A DNA stretch of 64,000 bases, taken from positions 434,001 through 498,000 of the forward strand of contig NZ_JAUGQQ010000002.1 of assembly GCF_030410135.1 (NCBI RefSeq), read 5' to 3'. Source of the stretch: Aequorivita aurantiaca. Its GTDB lineage: Bacteria > Bacteroidota > Bacteroidia > Flavobacteriales > Flavobacteriaceae. A model generated the notes under the pieces. The model saw only the letters and a program-made list of their open reading frames with translations, searched no databases and was not told where the DNA came from. The translations under genes and the position numbers were made by a program. This document shows, one piece after another, positions 42,230 to 52,810 of this stretch (position 1 is the stretch's first letter; every line of letters starts with the position of its first letter).

Positions 42230-44656
42230 ATGAAAATTTCATACAACTGGCTAAAACAATTCATCAACTTGCCCTGGGACGCCGAAAAAACCGGCGAATT
42301 ATTGACCGACCTCGGTCTTGAAATAGAGGGAATAGAAGATTTTTCTTCCGTAAAAGGCGGATTGGAAGGGGTAGTAATTGGCCATGTTTTGGAATGTGTA
42401 CAACATAGCAATGCCGATAGATTAAAGGTTACTAAGATTGATATTGGAACCGGGGAAACTCTTCAAATAGTGTGTGGAGCGCCCAATGTGGCTATTGGCC
42501 AAAAAGTCGCGGTTGCAACCGTAGGCACTACACTTTATGATGCCGAAGGAAAACCTTGGCAGATAAATAAAGGTAAGATTCGCGGGGAAGTTAGTGAAGG
42601 AATGATCTGCGCCGAGGATGAACTCGGTCTCGGAAAATCCCACGAGGGAATAATGGTTTTGGATGCGAAATTAAAACCTGGAACCCCATTAGCCAAAGTA
42701 CTAGAAATTGAAAACGACAAAGTTTTTGAAATTGGTCTAACCCCAAACCGTGCCGATGCCATGAGCCATTGGGGTGTAGCGCGAGACCTAAAGGCGGGCC
42801 TGCTTCACAAAGGAATTTCCACAAAACTCAATACCCCATCAACCAGCAGTTTTAGAATAGATAACCGCACCCTAAAAATTGATATAAAAGTTAAAGATAG
42901 TGCGCTGGCACCACGCTATTGTGGCATAACAATAAGCAACGTAAAGGTAGAGCCATCCCCTGCCTGGCTTCAAAATAGACTCAAGTCCATTGGTCTTTCG
43001 CCAATCAATAATATTGTAGATGTTACCAATTATGTATTGCATGAACTTGGTCAACCCTTGCACGCTTTCGACGCAGCAAGGATTGCAGGGAATACCGTTA
43101 ACGTGAAAACCCTACCAGCGGGAACAAAGTTCACGACCTTGGATGGTATAGAACGGGAGCTGCACCCTGAGGATTTGATGATCTGCGATGACGAAAAACC
43201 AATGTGTATTGCAGGTGTATTCGGAGGAATAAATAGTGGCGTTACGGCAGCTACAACAAGTATCTTTTTAGAAAGCGCATATTTTAATCCCGTAAGTGTT
43301 CGCAAAACAGCAAAGCGCCACAGTTTAAGTACGGACGCCTCCTTTCGTTTTGAGAGAGGAATAGACCCAAACATCACGGATTATGCGCTCCGCTACGCCG
43401 CAATTTTAATTCTTAAAGTTGCCGGAGGTCAAATAACGAGCGATTTGATTGACATATATCCAAAAAAGATTGAAGGTCACCAAGTGTTGTTGAATTTCGA
43501 AAAAGCAAATAATTTGATTGGGGAAGAGATTTCAAAGGAAACGATTAAAGACATACTCACTTCGTTAGAAATAAAAATAACCAATATTACCGAAACCGGC
43601 TTAGGAATGACCATTCCCGCCTATCGAAACGATGTTACCCGCGACGTAGATGTGATTGAGGAGATTTTGCGGGTGTATGGCTACAACAATATAAAATTCA
43701 CCCAAAAACTCAATGCCTCCATTTCCCCAGTTTTGCCCGGGGAGGATTACCAAGTTCAGAATAAAATTGCGATGCAATTAACTGGTTTGGGTTTCAGCGA
43801 AATGTTGAACAACTCGTTAACCACGCCTACCTACAGTGATTTAAGCCAAACCATAAATTCTGCCCACAACGTATCTATGCTCAATCCGCTTAGCCAAGAC
43901 CTCTCCGTATTGCGACAGTCTATGCTTTTTTCAGGTTTGGAAGCGATAGAATACAACAGCAATAGGAAGAACGCGGATTTAAAGTTGTTCGAATTCGGCA
44001 AAACCTACCACAAATTTCCGGGTGGAAGTTCAGAATTCAAACATCTATCTATATTTATTACAGGTTTAAAGGCAGAAGGCAATTGGACCAATCCAGAAAG
44101 CAAAAGCAATTTTTTCTTCGGAAAAGGAATTGTAATAGCTCTTTTGCAACGTTTGGGTCTAAATGGTTATACGGAAGAAATATCGGAAAACGATATATTC
44201 TCTGAAGGAATTACCCTGAAAAGGAACAAAACCATATTGGCAGAATTTGGAATCGTCTCCAAAAAAATCACAAAGGAATTAGATATTGACGCCGAAGTAT
44301 TTTATGCAGATTTCCATTGGGATACCGTGCTGAAACAACTTTCAACCAAAAACTTTAAATTGGTTCCAATTGCAAAATTTCAGGCAGCACAACGCGATTT
44401 TGCTCTGTTGCTGGATGATTCCGTATGTTTCGCAGATTTACAAGAGGCCGCATACAATGCCGAAAGAAAATTCATAAAAGCCATAACTCTTTTTGATGTT
44501 TATAAAGGTCAAAACCTTCCCGAGGGTAAAAAAAGCTACGCCTTGAGCTTCACAATTCAAGATGAAGAAAAAACGTTGACAGACAAACAGATTGATAAAA
44601 TTATGGGCAAACTTCAACAAAAATTCGAAACCGAATTTGGAGCAACGCTTCGGTAA
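42230..44656 (+). CDS. pheT: Phenylalanine--tRNA ligase beta subunit
   Basis: The beta subunit of the alpha2-beta2 enzyme that charges tRNA-Phe. The 808-residue protein has the usual order: N-terminal helix-turn (MKISYNWLKQFINLPWDAEK), an EMAP-like tRNA-binding domain (ADRLKVTKIDIGTGE, QIVCGAPNVAIGQKVAVA), B3/B4 editing domain, B5 domain (LNFEKANNLIGEEIS), catalytic-like core, and C-terminal anticodon-binding FDX-ACB domain (FDVYKGQNLPEGKKSYALSF). pheS is not adjacent. Confidence 0.97.
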   Translation: MKISYNWLKQFINLPWDAEKTGELLTDLGLEIEGIEDFSSVKGGLEGVVIGHVLECVQHSNADRLKVTKIDIGTGETLQIVCGAPNVAIGQKVAVATVGTTLYDAEGKPWQINKGKIRGEVSEGMICAEDELGLGKSHEGIMVLDAKLKPGTPLAKVLEIENDKVFEIGLTPNRADAMSHWGVARDLKAGLLHKGISTKLNTPSTSSFRIDNRTLKIDIKVKDSALAPRYCGITISNVKVEPSPAWLQNRLKSIGLSPINNIVDVTNYVLHELGQPLHAFDAARIAGNTVNVKTLPAGTKFTTLDGIERELHPEDLMICDDEKPMCIAGVFGGINSGVTAATTSIFLESAYFNPVSVRKTAKRHSLSTDASFRFERGIDPNITDYALRYAAILILKVAGGQITSDLIDIYPKKIEGHQVLLNFEKANNLIGEEISKETIKDILTSLEIKITNITETGLGMTIPAYRNDVTRDVDVIEEILRVYGYNNIKFTQKLNASISPVLPGEDYQVQNKIAMQLTGLGFSEMLNNSLTTPTYSDLSQTINSAHNVSMLNPLSQDLSVLRQSMLFSGLEAIEYNSNRKNADLKLFEFGKTYHKFPGGSSEFKHLSIFITGLKAEGNWTNPESKSNFFFGKGIVIALLQRLGLNGYTEEISENDIFSEGITLKRNKTILAEFGIVSKKITKELDIDAEVFYADFHWDTVLKQLSTKNFKLVPIAKFQAAQRDFALLLDDSVCFADLQEAAYNAERKFIKAITLFDVYKGQNLPEGKKSYALSFTIQDEEKTLTDKQIDKIMGKLQQKFETEFGATLR

Positions 44657-44659
44657 AAA

Positions 44660-44689
44660 AAAACAGCGACCAATTAAAGTCGCTGTTTT
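44660..44689. terminator. Bidirectional terminator between pheT and the fasciclin gene
   Basis: Perfect 11-bp stem AAAACAGCGAC/GTCGCTGTTTT with an 8-base loop between convergent genes, just after the pheT stop. Confidence 0.9.
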
Positions 44690-44720
44690 CAATTTATAGA
44701 ATTGGGAATTAAAAAAATAA

Positions 44721-45299
44721 TTATTTGGGCAAAACTACGCTATCAATAACGTGAATAACTCCGTTTGATTGGTTTACGTCGGCAATCGTTACTGTAGCCA
44801 TACCTCCTTTTTCATCCATCAACACCACTTTTTTTCCTTTCATCATTGCCGTCAATGCGCCACCGCTCACTGTTTGGTAAGTTGCTTTACCGTTACCCTT
44901 TATAATATCCTTCATAATTGAGGCTGCGCTATGTTTTCCTGCAACCACGTGATAGGTTAAAATAGTTTGAAGCGTTTTTTTGTTCTCCGGTTTTAGCAAT
45001 GTTTCCACAGTTCCCTTTGGAAGCTTTTCGAATGCTTCGTTTGTCGGTGCAAAAACGGTAAAAGGCCCCACGCCCTGAAGCGTTTCCACCAAATCTGCCG
45101 CCTTTACTGCTGCAACCAAGGTTGTGTGATCCTTTGAATTAACTGCGTTTTCAACAATGTTTTTGCTCGGGTACATTTCTGCACCGCCAACCATTACGGT
45201 TTTTTCATCGCTCATCATGGTACCTTGGGCGAAAATGGAAGATGTTCCGGCTAAAATAGCCACTGAAAATAATGCTGCTGTAAAAATTTTTGATTTCAT
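44721..45299 (-). CDS. Secreted fasciclin-domain protein
   Basis: A 192-residue exported protein: signal peptide ending SSIFAQ and one fasciclin (FAS1) domain. The two conserved boxes are present (GPFTVFAPTNEAFEKLP and, near the end, VIHVIDSVVLPK), and the central YH motif occurs in LTYHVVAGKHSA. FAS1 proteins act in cell-surface adhesion. A diverged second copy lies directly upstream. Confidence 0.92.
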   Translation of the reverse strand: MKSKIFTAALFSVAILAGTSSIFAQGTMMSDEKTVMVGGAEMYPSKNIVENAVNSKDHTTLVAAVKAADLVETLQGVGPFTVFAPTNEAFEKLPKGTVETLLKPENKKTLQTILTYHVVAGKHSAASIMKDIIKGNGKATYQTVSGGALTAMMKGKKVVLMDEKGGMATVTIADVNQSNGVIHVIDSVVLPK

Positions 45300-45340
45300 A
45301 ATAATGTGTTTTTAGTTTTATGTTTATGTGCATATAAACG

Positions 45341-45378
45341 AAAGTCCGGAAACTGCGGTTTTGCGATTTCCGGACTTT
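45341..45378 (-). terminator. Hairpin between the two fasciclin genes
   Basis: Perfect 12-bp arms AAAGTCCGGAAA/TTTCCGGACTTT with a 14-base loop, 24 bases after the upstream fasciclin gene's stop. The trailing T run is short, so termination efficiency is uncertain. Confidence 0.6.
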
Positions 45379-45401
45379 AGGGTTTATTTAACTTATAAAA
45401 C

Positions 45402-45980
45402 TTATTCTTCCGAATTCGGAAAGATCACACTATCGATTATATGAAAGAAACCATTTTTATGGTAGAAATCTGAAGCAATGATGTTTGCAGTCCTGTTTTC
45501 CGAATCCACTAGTTGAAGCGTTCCGTTTACTTCCCGAATTCGCAGACTATTGCCTTCAATGGTTTTCAAATAAGTATTGCTGCCCTGTTTTGCAATCTCA
45601 TTTTTTAAGGTGTTACTATCAATTCTTCCCGGTACCGCGAGCATTGTGATTATCGAATTCATTATTTTGGGATTGCCTAAAATGGAATCCCGGCTTTTTT
45701 TGGGCAGGTTTAAAAACCCTTCATCCGCAATTGCAAAAATTGTAACAGCCTCCATCCCTTCCAGCTTTTGGCGAGAAGGGGCATTTTTCAGAACACTCGC
45801 CAGCACGGTGAAATCCGGCGCCTCTTCAATATTTTGATAAAATGATTTGTTTGAAGTGAAAGTACTTTCCCCCAATTTTCTGGAAACTTCCGCATTGTTT
45901 TTTGAGAGATATTTTTGGGCAGATGCATTTATTGAGAAACAGGCCAACAAAAGCAGGGTAATCAAATTCTTGAAATACAT
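45402..45980 (-). CDS. Diverged secreted fasciclin-domain protein
   Basis: A 192-residue paralogue of its downstream neighbour. It has a signal peptide (SINASAQ), a degenerate FAS1 box 1 (EAVTIFAIADEGFLNLP, in place of the usual FTVFAPT pattern) and box 2 (FFHIIDSVIFPNSEE). The YH motif is replaced by MLAVPGRI. Loss of the YH pair, thought to matter for adhesion, suggests changed binding. The gene is separated from its partner by a hairpin. Confidence 0.85.
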   Translation of the reverse strand: MYFKNLITLLLLACFSINASAQKYLSKNNAEVSRKLGESTFTSNKSFYQNIEEAPDFTVLASVLKNAPSRQKLEGMEAVTIFAIADEGFLNLPKKSRDSILGNPKIMNSIITMLAVPGRIDSNTLKNEIAKQGSNTYLKTIEGNSLRIREVNGTLQLVDSENRTANIIASDFYHKNGFFHIIDSVIFPNSEE

Positions 45981-46136
45981 ATTTTATTTTTAGGATTGTA
46001 AATATAACAAATACCGTTATAAAATGAGTTTGCCCATTACAGCTATCGCATTCTTTTTTATTGCTGCGAACCGTGTTAAATAATTGGAATGTTGGATTGT
46101 TGTCTGTAAATTTAGAATTCAAAAAAAGTACACGCT

Positions 46137-46853
46137 ATGTTTTCACCCACTAATCTGGAAAATAGCCTGCTCAAATATCGCCAAAGACGCATAGGGGAAG
46201 CGTCCATAATGCAGGAAGTGCGGCACATATTTTCCGAAAATGAAAAGCAACGGAAAGAAATACTTTCCACGTTGGAATCGCCTTCCCCAGAAATTGAAAA
46301 CCATTTTAATTTTGATTTGTTGCAAAGCTCCCATATTTTTCACATTAGTGATATCGAGAGGCTTTGCATAGATTATCGCCTCCGTTTTCTCGATTCGCAT
46401 TATTTTAAGGGAACCTTTCCCGAGGAGGCCATAACCGCAATTCGAAATTTGGAAAACAACCACAAATTAACCCTAAGAAATTTTAAGATAATTGCCCCGG
46501 CCAAATTACTGAAACTTGAAAACGCCGATGATCCCTTGCTTTTTGCTCCAATGGGCAATGGTTATTTCTATTTAATACATAAATGGGGAAATGACCTCCA
46601 CCCTTTCCGCAAGTTACTTATGTGGCCCTACAAAAGTTTTGATAATTTAGTTTTTACGGTTTTTATTATAAGCATTCTTTTAACTGCCCTTGCACCGATG
46701 TATTGGTTTTCTGACAATCCGGGTATTGCGGAATATTTGTTTTTAGGAATTTTCATATTTAAGGCCATAGCGGGATTGGTACTTTTTTATGGCTTTGCGA
46801 AGGGTAAGAATTTTAATGGAGCCATTTGGAATAGTAAGTTTTATAATGCCTAA
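46137..46853 (+). CDS. Uncharacterised protein with two C-terminal membrane segments
   Basis: A 238-residue protein I cannot assign. Residues 1-160 appear soluble and cytoplasmic (LLKYRQRRIGEASIMQEVRH, FHISDIERLCIDYRLRFLDS, FAPMGNGYFYLIHKWGNDLH). Two hydrophobic helices follow at about residues 175-220, and the tail ends NGAIWNSKFYNA. Good coding composition, and a terminator follows. It is divergent from the fasciclin genes and upstream of the DUF2007 pair. Confidence 0.75.
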   Translation: MFSPTNLENSLLKYRQRRIGEASIMQEVRHIFSENEKQRKEILSTLESPSPEIENHFNFDLLQSSHIFHISDIERLCIDYRLRFLDSHYFKGTFPEEAITAIRNLENNHKLTLRNFKIIAPAKLLKLENADDPLLFAPMGNGYFYLIHKWGNDLHPFRKLLMWPYKSFDNLVFTVFIISILLTALAPMYWFSDNPGIAEYLFLGIFIFKAIAGLVLFYGFAKGKNFNGAIWNSKFYNA

Positions 46854-46883
46854 TAGCATTTTTAAATAAACATCCACTTTCAG

Positions 46884-46914
46884 AAAACCATCCTCATTTC
46901 GGGGATGGTTTTTT
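46884..46914 (+). terminator. Terminator after the uncharacterised membrane protein gene
   Basis: A 10-bp stem AAAACCATCC/GGATGGTTTT with a 9-base loop and a following T run, 31 bases after the stop codon. Confidence 0.88.
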
Positions 46915-47018
46915 ATTTATACAATAACTCATTTTTATGAAATCTTTCACAACCGCCTTAAGGTTGAAGTCGGAAATAAGTTAGTATTTTAGTGATTCAA
47001 TCATTTAAAACTAAAACC

Positions 47019-47261
47019 ATGTCAGATAACACAGAAGAAACAGTTCGAATATATACCGGCTCCGATATGATTGCCACTGGATTAGTAGTTAGATTGGAGG
47101 AAGCGGGCATTACCCCAATACTTCGCGACGACGAGCAGAGTGGTGTTATGTTTGGCGCTGGTAGTAAATTTGACGATCAGGTGCGTGTATTTGTTCGCGA
47201 AGACGAATTGGCAATTGCGCAGCCCATAGTTGATGCGTATCTAATTGAAATAGGAGAATAA
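47019..47261 (+). CDS. DUF2007 family protein (first of a pair)
   Basis: An 80-residue DUF2007 protein, a small ferredoxin-like fold also called putative signal-transducing protein. Characteristic residues are VRIYTGSDMIATGLVVRLEE, AGITPILRDDEQSG and QVRVFVREDELAIAQPIVDA. I start at 47019 (MSDNTEETV), the standard N-terminus; an in-frame TTG at 46992 is less likely. A TATTTTAG promoter-like element is at about 46985. Function unknown. Confidence 0.85.
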   Translation: MSDNTEETVRIYTGSDMIATGLVVRLEEAGITPILRDDEQSGVMFGAGSKFDDQVRVFVREDELAIAQPIVDAYLIEIGE

Positions 47262-47265
47262 TAAA

Positions 47266-47499
47266 ATGTCTGAAACTTCACGGATATACACGGGCCCAAC
47301 ATTAATTGCAAAAGGTTTGGTTGCGCGTTTGAATGAAATAGGCATAAGCCCAATTGAAAGGAACGATCACGACAGCAGTCTGCGCGCCGGGTTTGCGATG
47401 AGTATTGCAAATCAAACCATGATTTTCATCAGAAATGATGAATTGCAAAAAGCACAACCAATTATTGATGAATTTTTAGAAGAAATAGGCGACCAATAA
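47266..47499 (+). CDS. DUF2007 family protein (second of a pair)
   Basis: A 77-residue tandem paralogue of the preceding gene, 4 bases downstream (SRIYTGPTLIAKGLVARLNE, NQTMIFIRNDELQKAQPIID). The pair are diverged copies. The conserved pattern IYTGxxxIAxGLVxRLxExGIxP is kept in both, so both are probably functional. Its 3' end lies in a terminator stem shared with the ABC-F gene. Confidence 0.85.
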   Translation: MSETSRIYTGPTLIAKGLVARLNEIGISPIERNDHDSSLRAGFAMSIANQTMIFIRNDELQKAQPIIDEFLEEIGDQ

Positions 47500-47515
47500 A
47501 TTTGATCGCCTTTTT

Positions 47516-47518
<3 letters not shown>
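47487..47518. terminator. Terminator overlapping the ends of the DUF2007 and ABC-F genes
   Basis: AGGCGA/TCGCCT stem with a 13-base loop and a following run of seven T residues (plus strand). It overlaps the last codons of the second DUF2007 gene and abuts the stop of the convergent ABC-F gene. Confidence 0.75.
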
Positions 47519-49147
<1,629 letters not shown>

Positions 49148-49159
49148 TTAAATTTTGCG

Positions 49160-49167
49160 CAAAAGTA
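49160..49167 (-). promoter_or_regulatory. -7 promoter element of the ABC-F gene
   Basis: TACTTTTG on the minus strand matches TAnnTTTG, 18 bases before the ATG. Confidence 0.55.
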
Positions 49168-49251
49168 GCTATTTATGTGAGACCCCGAAAACATTAACGT
49201 TTGAAAAATCCTTTTAACCATCATTTAACAAAATAGGGCTCAGGCCTCGGC

Positions 49252-49259
49252 TACATTTG
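49252..49259 (+). promoter_or_regulatory. -7 promoter element of the thioredoxin-fold lipoprotein gene
   Basis: TACATTTG matches TAnnTTTG, 26 bases before the TTG start codon. Confidence 0.55.
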
Positions 49260-49285
49260 TCTGTTAATTTAAATGGTAGGTCGAT

Positions 49286-50674
49286 TTGATTAAAAATATA
49301 CTTCTTCTATTTTTTATTTCCGCGCTATTTTCTTGTAAGGACAAGACTGTGGAGGATATGAAAACAACCTACATTGCTGGCCAAATAATAAATCCGAGGG
49401 TTGATTATATTGTTTTTTCCAAGGGAAATCAAACTTTGGACACGGTAAAATTGGATAGGAATAACTTTTTCCACTACCAAACTGACAAAATTAAAGCTGG
49501 CCTCTATTTCCTAAAGCACGGCGAATCCCAAATTTTCTTTATTGAACCGGGCGATAGTTTATTGATTCACCTAAACACGATTGATTTTGACGAATCCCTT
49601 GCCTACTCCGGTCGAGGCGGGGAACAAAATAATTTGTTGATCGATCTATATCTGCGCAACGAGAATGAGAATTTGAATTTGCAAAAATGGTACACCCTAT
49701 CCTCCTCTGAATTTGAGCATAAAATTGATTCGTTAAAAAAACGGAAAATCAATTTATACGAAGAATATATTAACACAAATGAAGTTGCCGAAGGCTTCAA
49801 AAAAGTGGCGCGTTCCAGCATAGATTATGATTATTATTCTAAGAAAGAAATGTATGCCGCAGCAAACCGAAGGAATATTGAAAATTTTGACGATAGTTAT
49901 TTTGACTATCGGAAGCAGATTGATTTTGATCAAAATGAACTGAAGTATTATTACCCATACTATCGTTTTATGAACCGGTTTTTTGAAAATTTGGTATGTT
50001 CCAAGCTAGTCAACCAAAAGCCCATAGATCGAAATTCATTTGAATACAACTACCAAAAAATCAAGATGATTGATAGTGTGGTTACCTCAGATTCTCTTAA
50101 AAACAGTTTGCTGCGCCAGAATGCAATGGTGTATTTATTGAATGCAAAAAATGCCGAAGAGGAAACGAAGTACTTCGAAATTTATTCGAAAATAAATACC
50201 GACAAAAAAAATCTGGAAGAAATTCGTAAGCTATATGAGGCATCCATAAAATTGACCGCCGGCAATCAAATTCCGAGTTTGGCATTGGTAAATACCGATA
50301 ATGTGGTGAAGGAATTACAGGAAATTATCAACGCGCCCACTGTTATTTATTTTTGGACGGGTCATTCGGCGGCACTTTATAAAAATATCCACAGCCGTGC
50401 GGCAGAGTTAAAATCTAAATATCCCGAATATGATTTCATTGCCATTAATACCGATACCCACTTTAAAAATTGGCGTGAAACCGTTAGAAAATTGAATTAT
50501 AACAAAGAAACCGAATATCAGCTAGAAAATTTGGCCGATGCTGAAAAGAAATTGGTTCTGAATGCGATGAGCAAAGTTATTATTGTTGATAAAAACGGAA
50601 TCATATTAGAAGGAAAGACTAACATGTTCAATTCAAATTTTGAAGAATTACTGCTAGGTTTTTTGAATAGATAG
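49286..50674 (+). CDS. Lipoprotein with C-terminal thioredoxin-like domain lacking CxxC
   Basis: A 462-residue lipoprotein (lipobox LFSC, Cys about residue 17). The N-terminal part matches the DUF4369-like beta domain seen ahead of TlpA-type thioredoxins (INPRVDYIVFSKGNQTLDTV, IFFIEPGDSLLIHL). The C-terminal 130 residues have thioredoxin-fold order (APTVIYFWTGHSAALYKNIH, YDFIAINTDTHFKNWRETV, KVIIVDKNGIILEGK), but where CxxC is expected the sequence is TGHS. It should not be redox-active and may act as a structural or binding domain. Start is TTG at 49286. Confidence 0.8.
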   Translation: MIKNILLLFFISALFSCKDKTVEDMKTTYIAGQIINPRVDYIVFSKGNQTLDTVKLDRNNFFHYQTDKIKAGLYFLKHGESQIFFIEPGDSLLIHLNTIDFDESLAYSGRGGEQNNLLIDLYLRNENENLNLQKWYTLSSSEFEHKIDSLKKRKINLYEEYINTNEVAEGFKKVARSSIDYDYYSKKEMYAAANRRNIENFDDSYFDYRKQIDFDQNELKYYYPYYRFMNRFFENLVCSKLVNQKPIDRNSFEYNYQKIKMIDSVVTSDSLKNSLLRQNAMVYLLNAKNAEEETKYFEIYSKINTDKKNLEEIRKLYEASIKLTAGNQIPSLALVNTDNVVKELQEIINAPTVIYFWTGHSAALYKNIHSRAAELKSKYPEYDFIAINTDTHFKNWRETVRKLNYNKETEYQLENLADAEKKLVLNAMSKVIIVDKNGIILEGKTNMFNSNFEELLLGFLNR

Positions 50675-50757
50675 TTTCTGGAAATTTGGCATTCCGAAAT
50701 TTCCTAAATGGAGAATTAACGGAATTCCCTCTGATGCTTTACTTTTTTTCCGGCTAT

Positions 50758-51411
50758 TTAATTTCCCTTTTTATAATCATCCAAAAATTGTTTTAAGCCA
50801 ATATCCGTCAAGGGATGTTTTAACAAACCTTCAATTGAAGACAGTGGGCCAGTCATAACATCAGCGCCTATTTTGGCACAATTTATAACATGCATCGTGT
50901 GGCGAACCGATGCGGCGAGAATTTTGGTTTCGAAACCATAGTTATCATAAATCAATCGAATATCTGAAATTAGCTCCAATCCATCGGTAGAGATATCATC
51001 CAGTCTTCCAATGAAGGGCGAAACATATGTGGCACCTGCCTTTGCCGCCAGTAAGGCCTGTCCGGCGGAAAATACCAAAGTGCAATTGGTTCGGATGCCG
51101 TGATCCGTAAAATATTTTATTGCTTTAACGCCTTCTTTCGTCATAGGCACCTTTACAACAATTTGTGGATGAAGTTCAGCCAACTCCTCACCTTCTTTTA
51201 TCATACCTTCAAAGTCCGTTGCAATTACTTCTGCGGAAACATCGCCATCTACAATATTGCAGATATCCACGTAATGCTTCAAAATGTTGTTCTTGCCTTT
51301 TATTCCTTCCTTCGCCATTAACGAAGGATTGGTAGTTACGCCGTCAAGTACGCCCAAATCTTGGGCTTCGCGAATTTGTTCAAGGTTTGCAGTATCTATA
51401 AAGAATTTCAT
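50758..51411 (-). CDS. fsa: Fructose-6-phosphate aldolase/transaldolase (FSA-TalC type)
   Basis: A 217-residue member of the small transaldolase family, which cleaves or forms sugar phosphates with a lysine Schiff base. Motifs are [45 protein letters not shown] (the catalytic Lys), [19 protein letters not shown] and [12 protein letters not shown] start at 51411; a longer frame from 51444 begins inside the TATTTTTG promoter element and is not supported. Confidence 0.94.
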   Translation of the reverse strand: MKFFIDTANLEQIREAQDLGVLDGVTTNPSLMAKEGIKGKNNILKHYVDICNIVDGDVSAEVIATDFEGMIKEGEELAELHPQIVVKVPMTKEGVKAIKYFTDHGIRTNCTLVFSAGQALLAAKAGATYVSPFIGRLDDISTDGLELISDIRLIYDNYGFETKILAASVRHTMHVINCAKIGADVMTGPLSSIEGLLKHPLTDIGLKQFLDDYKKGN

Positions 51412-51441
51412 AGTAAAGATTTTTTTATTTCCTATTCCCTG

Positions 51442-51449
51442 CAAAAATA
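51442..51449 (-). promoter_or_regulatory. -7 promoter element of fsa
   Basis: TATTTTTG on the minus strand matches TAnnTTTG, 30 bases before the ATG at 51411. It overlaps the upstream in-frame ATG at 51444, which therefore cannot be the start. Confidence 0.6.
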
Positions 51450-51515
51450 GGGAAGAAACTTACTACGAAATAAGGTTGTTGAAAAAGATTGATAAGTAAA
51501 AAAAGATAGGCTCTT

Positions 51516-52799
51516 TTATAAAAGTATCGGCAAACTGCTACCGGAACACCCTTCAAGTTCTATTGCGTTCACACCTAAAGCAAAGGCTGTTTCAATTGTT
51601 CTTCCTGCGCCTATTCCTTTATAAAACCCTACGCTGAAAGCAATAGCAGCATCATCCGGCATTGCTTTTGTCATTCCAACAACATATGGAACATGGTTTT
51701 TGATGGCTATTGCCTGATTACTGGAATAGCACGCGTTTAAAACCACGCAAGCAATATTGCCAGCCAGAATTTTGAAGATATTGGCCAAAGCACTGGTAGC
51801 TACATTTTTCGGTTTGCCATCTTCCCCCTCCAGCACAATTCCATCAATAAGGCCGTGGCCGGAAAAATGAACAAAATCCGGATTGTGGTCCAATAAAACC
51901 TGTTGTAATTCCGCAGGCGACAATGCCCATTTTTGAACAAGTTCGAAAGTATTTCGTAATTGGGCCAATTGCAATTGTTTGTCAATTTGGCTTATTTCCT
52001 TATCCAGCCTTAAGCGGTTGGAATCCATCGGGTTTGCGGAAAGAAATAGAATTTTAGTTTTCTTGGTTTCCAAATAATTACTGATTTCATAATTGTTGCG
52101 GTTTATCCATGAATAGGCACCTTCCACAGAAACCCCGTTTGGGAATAGTTTGATGTATTCTCGAAAAGCGTTACTCGAATCTTCAAATTTCCCCAGTTTA
52201 TTAAGAGTAAAACCACGCTGGAAATAAGCCGAAGACAGAAAAAAACATTTTTGGTTTTTGTATTTGGCGATATAATTTTCTGTTCCCATTAAAATTCTTT
52301 TGTATAAGTCAAGATCTGCACGCGAAGGTTTTTCGTTGTTTGAAATACTTCCGTATAATTCATCCACAGCTAACCAATCATCTTTTTCTTCCCTTGGCAC
52401 CAATATTACTTCTTGGTTAATTTCAATGGGAAAAAGCTGCATAAATTCAGCATTGCGACCCAATCGATTAAGTTTCACAGGAAGATATTTATCAAAATAT
52501 TTTTGAAAAGCAAAACTTCTAAATTTTGTGATACAGTAATTCGGAAAAACCTCCACAACATATAGCAGATTATCGTCATCCTCGGTTTTTTCACCAAAAA
52601 TATTCCCGTTAACATCCATCAATGGAGTTTTATATACAGTGCTAAGAAAATCGCCCGCTACCAAATTCATTTCCGTACCGGCATCTATATATATTTCAGA
52701 ATTGTAACAGGCGTTTTCAACCCAATCGCGAAAAATGTAGTTATGTTCATAGAAATTTCGATTTTCGAACGGAGAGATATCAAGTTTAAGTACTTTCAT
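51516..52799 (-). CDS. CHAT-domain caspase-like protease
   Basis: A 427-residue protein with a C-terminal CHAT protease domain (about residues 245-427). The catalytic dyad is visible: His315 in FVHFSGHGLIDG and Cys357 in VVLNACYSSNQAI. The conserved VPYVVGMTKAMPDDAAIAF and FYKGIGAG follow. The N-terminal half is not recognised except for one TPR-like helix pair (YFQRGFTLNKLGKFEDSSNA, about 193-212). CHAT proteases act in bacterial immunity and cell-death systems and cleave specific partner proteins. The uncharacterised gene at 52811 precedes it by 11 bases, so they form a two-gene cassette. The substrate and trigger are unknown. Confidence 0.85.
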   Translation of the reverse strand: MKVLKLDISPFENRNFYEHNYIFRDWVENACYNSEIYIDAGTEMNLVAGDFLSTVYKTPLMDVNGNIFGEKTEDDDNLLYVVEVFPNYCITKFRSFAFQKYFDKYLPVKLNRLGRNAEFMQLFPIEINQEVILVPREEKDDWLAVDELYGSISNNEKPSRADLDLYKRILMGTENYIAKYKNQKCFFLSSAYFQRGFTLNKLGKFEDSSNAFREYIKLFPNGVSVEGAYSWINRNNYEISNYLETKKTKILFLSANPMDSNRLRLDKEISQIDKQLQLAQLRNTFELVQKWALSPAELQQVLLDHNPDFVHFSGHGLIDGIVLEGEDGKPKNVATSALANIFKILAGNIACVVLNACYSSNQAIAIKNHVPYVVGMTKAMPDDAAIAFSVGFYKGIGAGRTIETAFALGVNAIELEGCSGSSLPILL

Positions 52800-52810
52800 A
52801 AACGCGCCAT

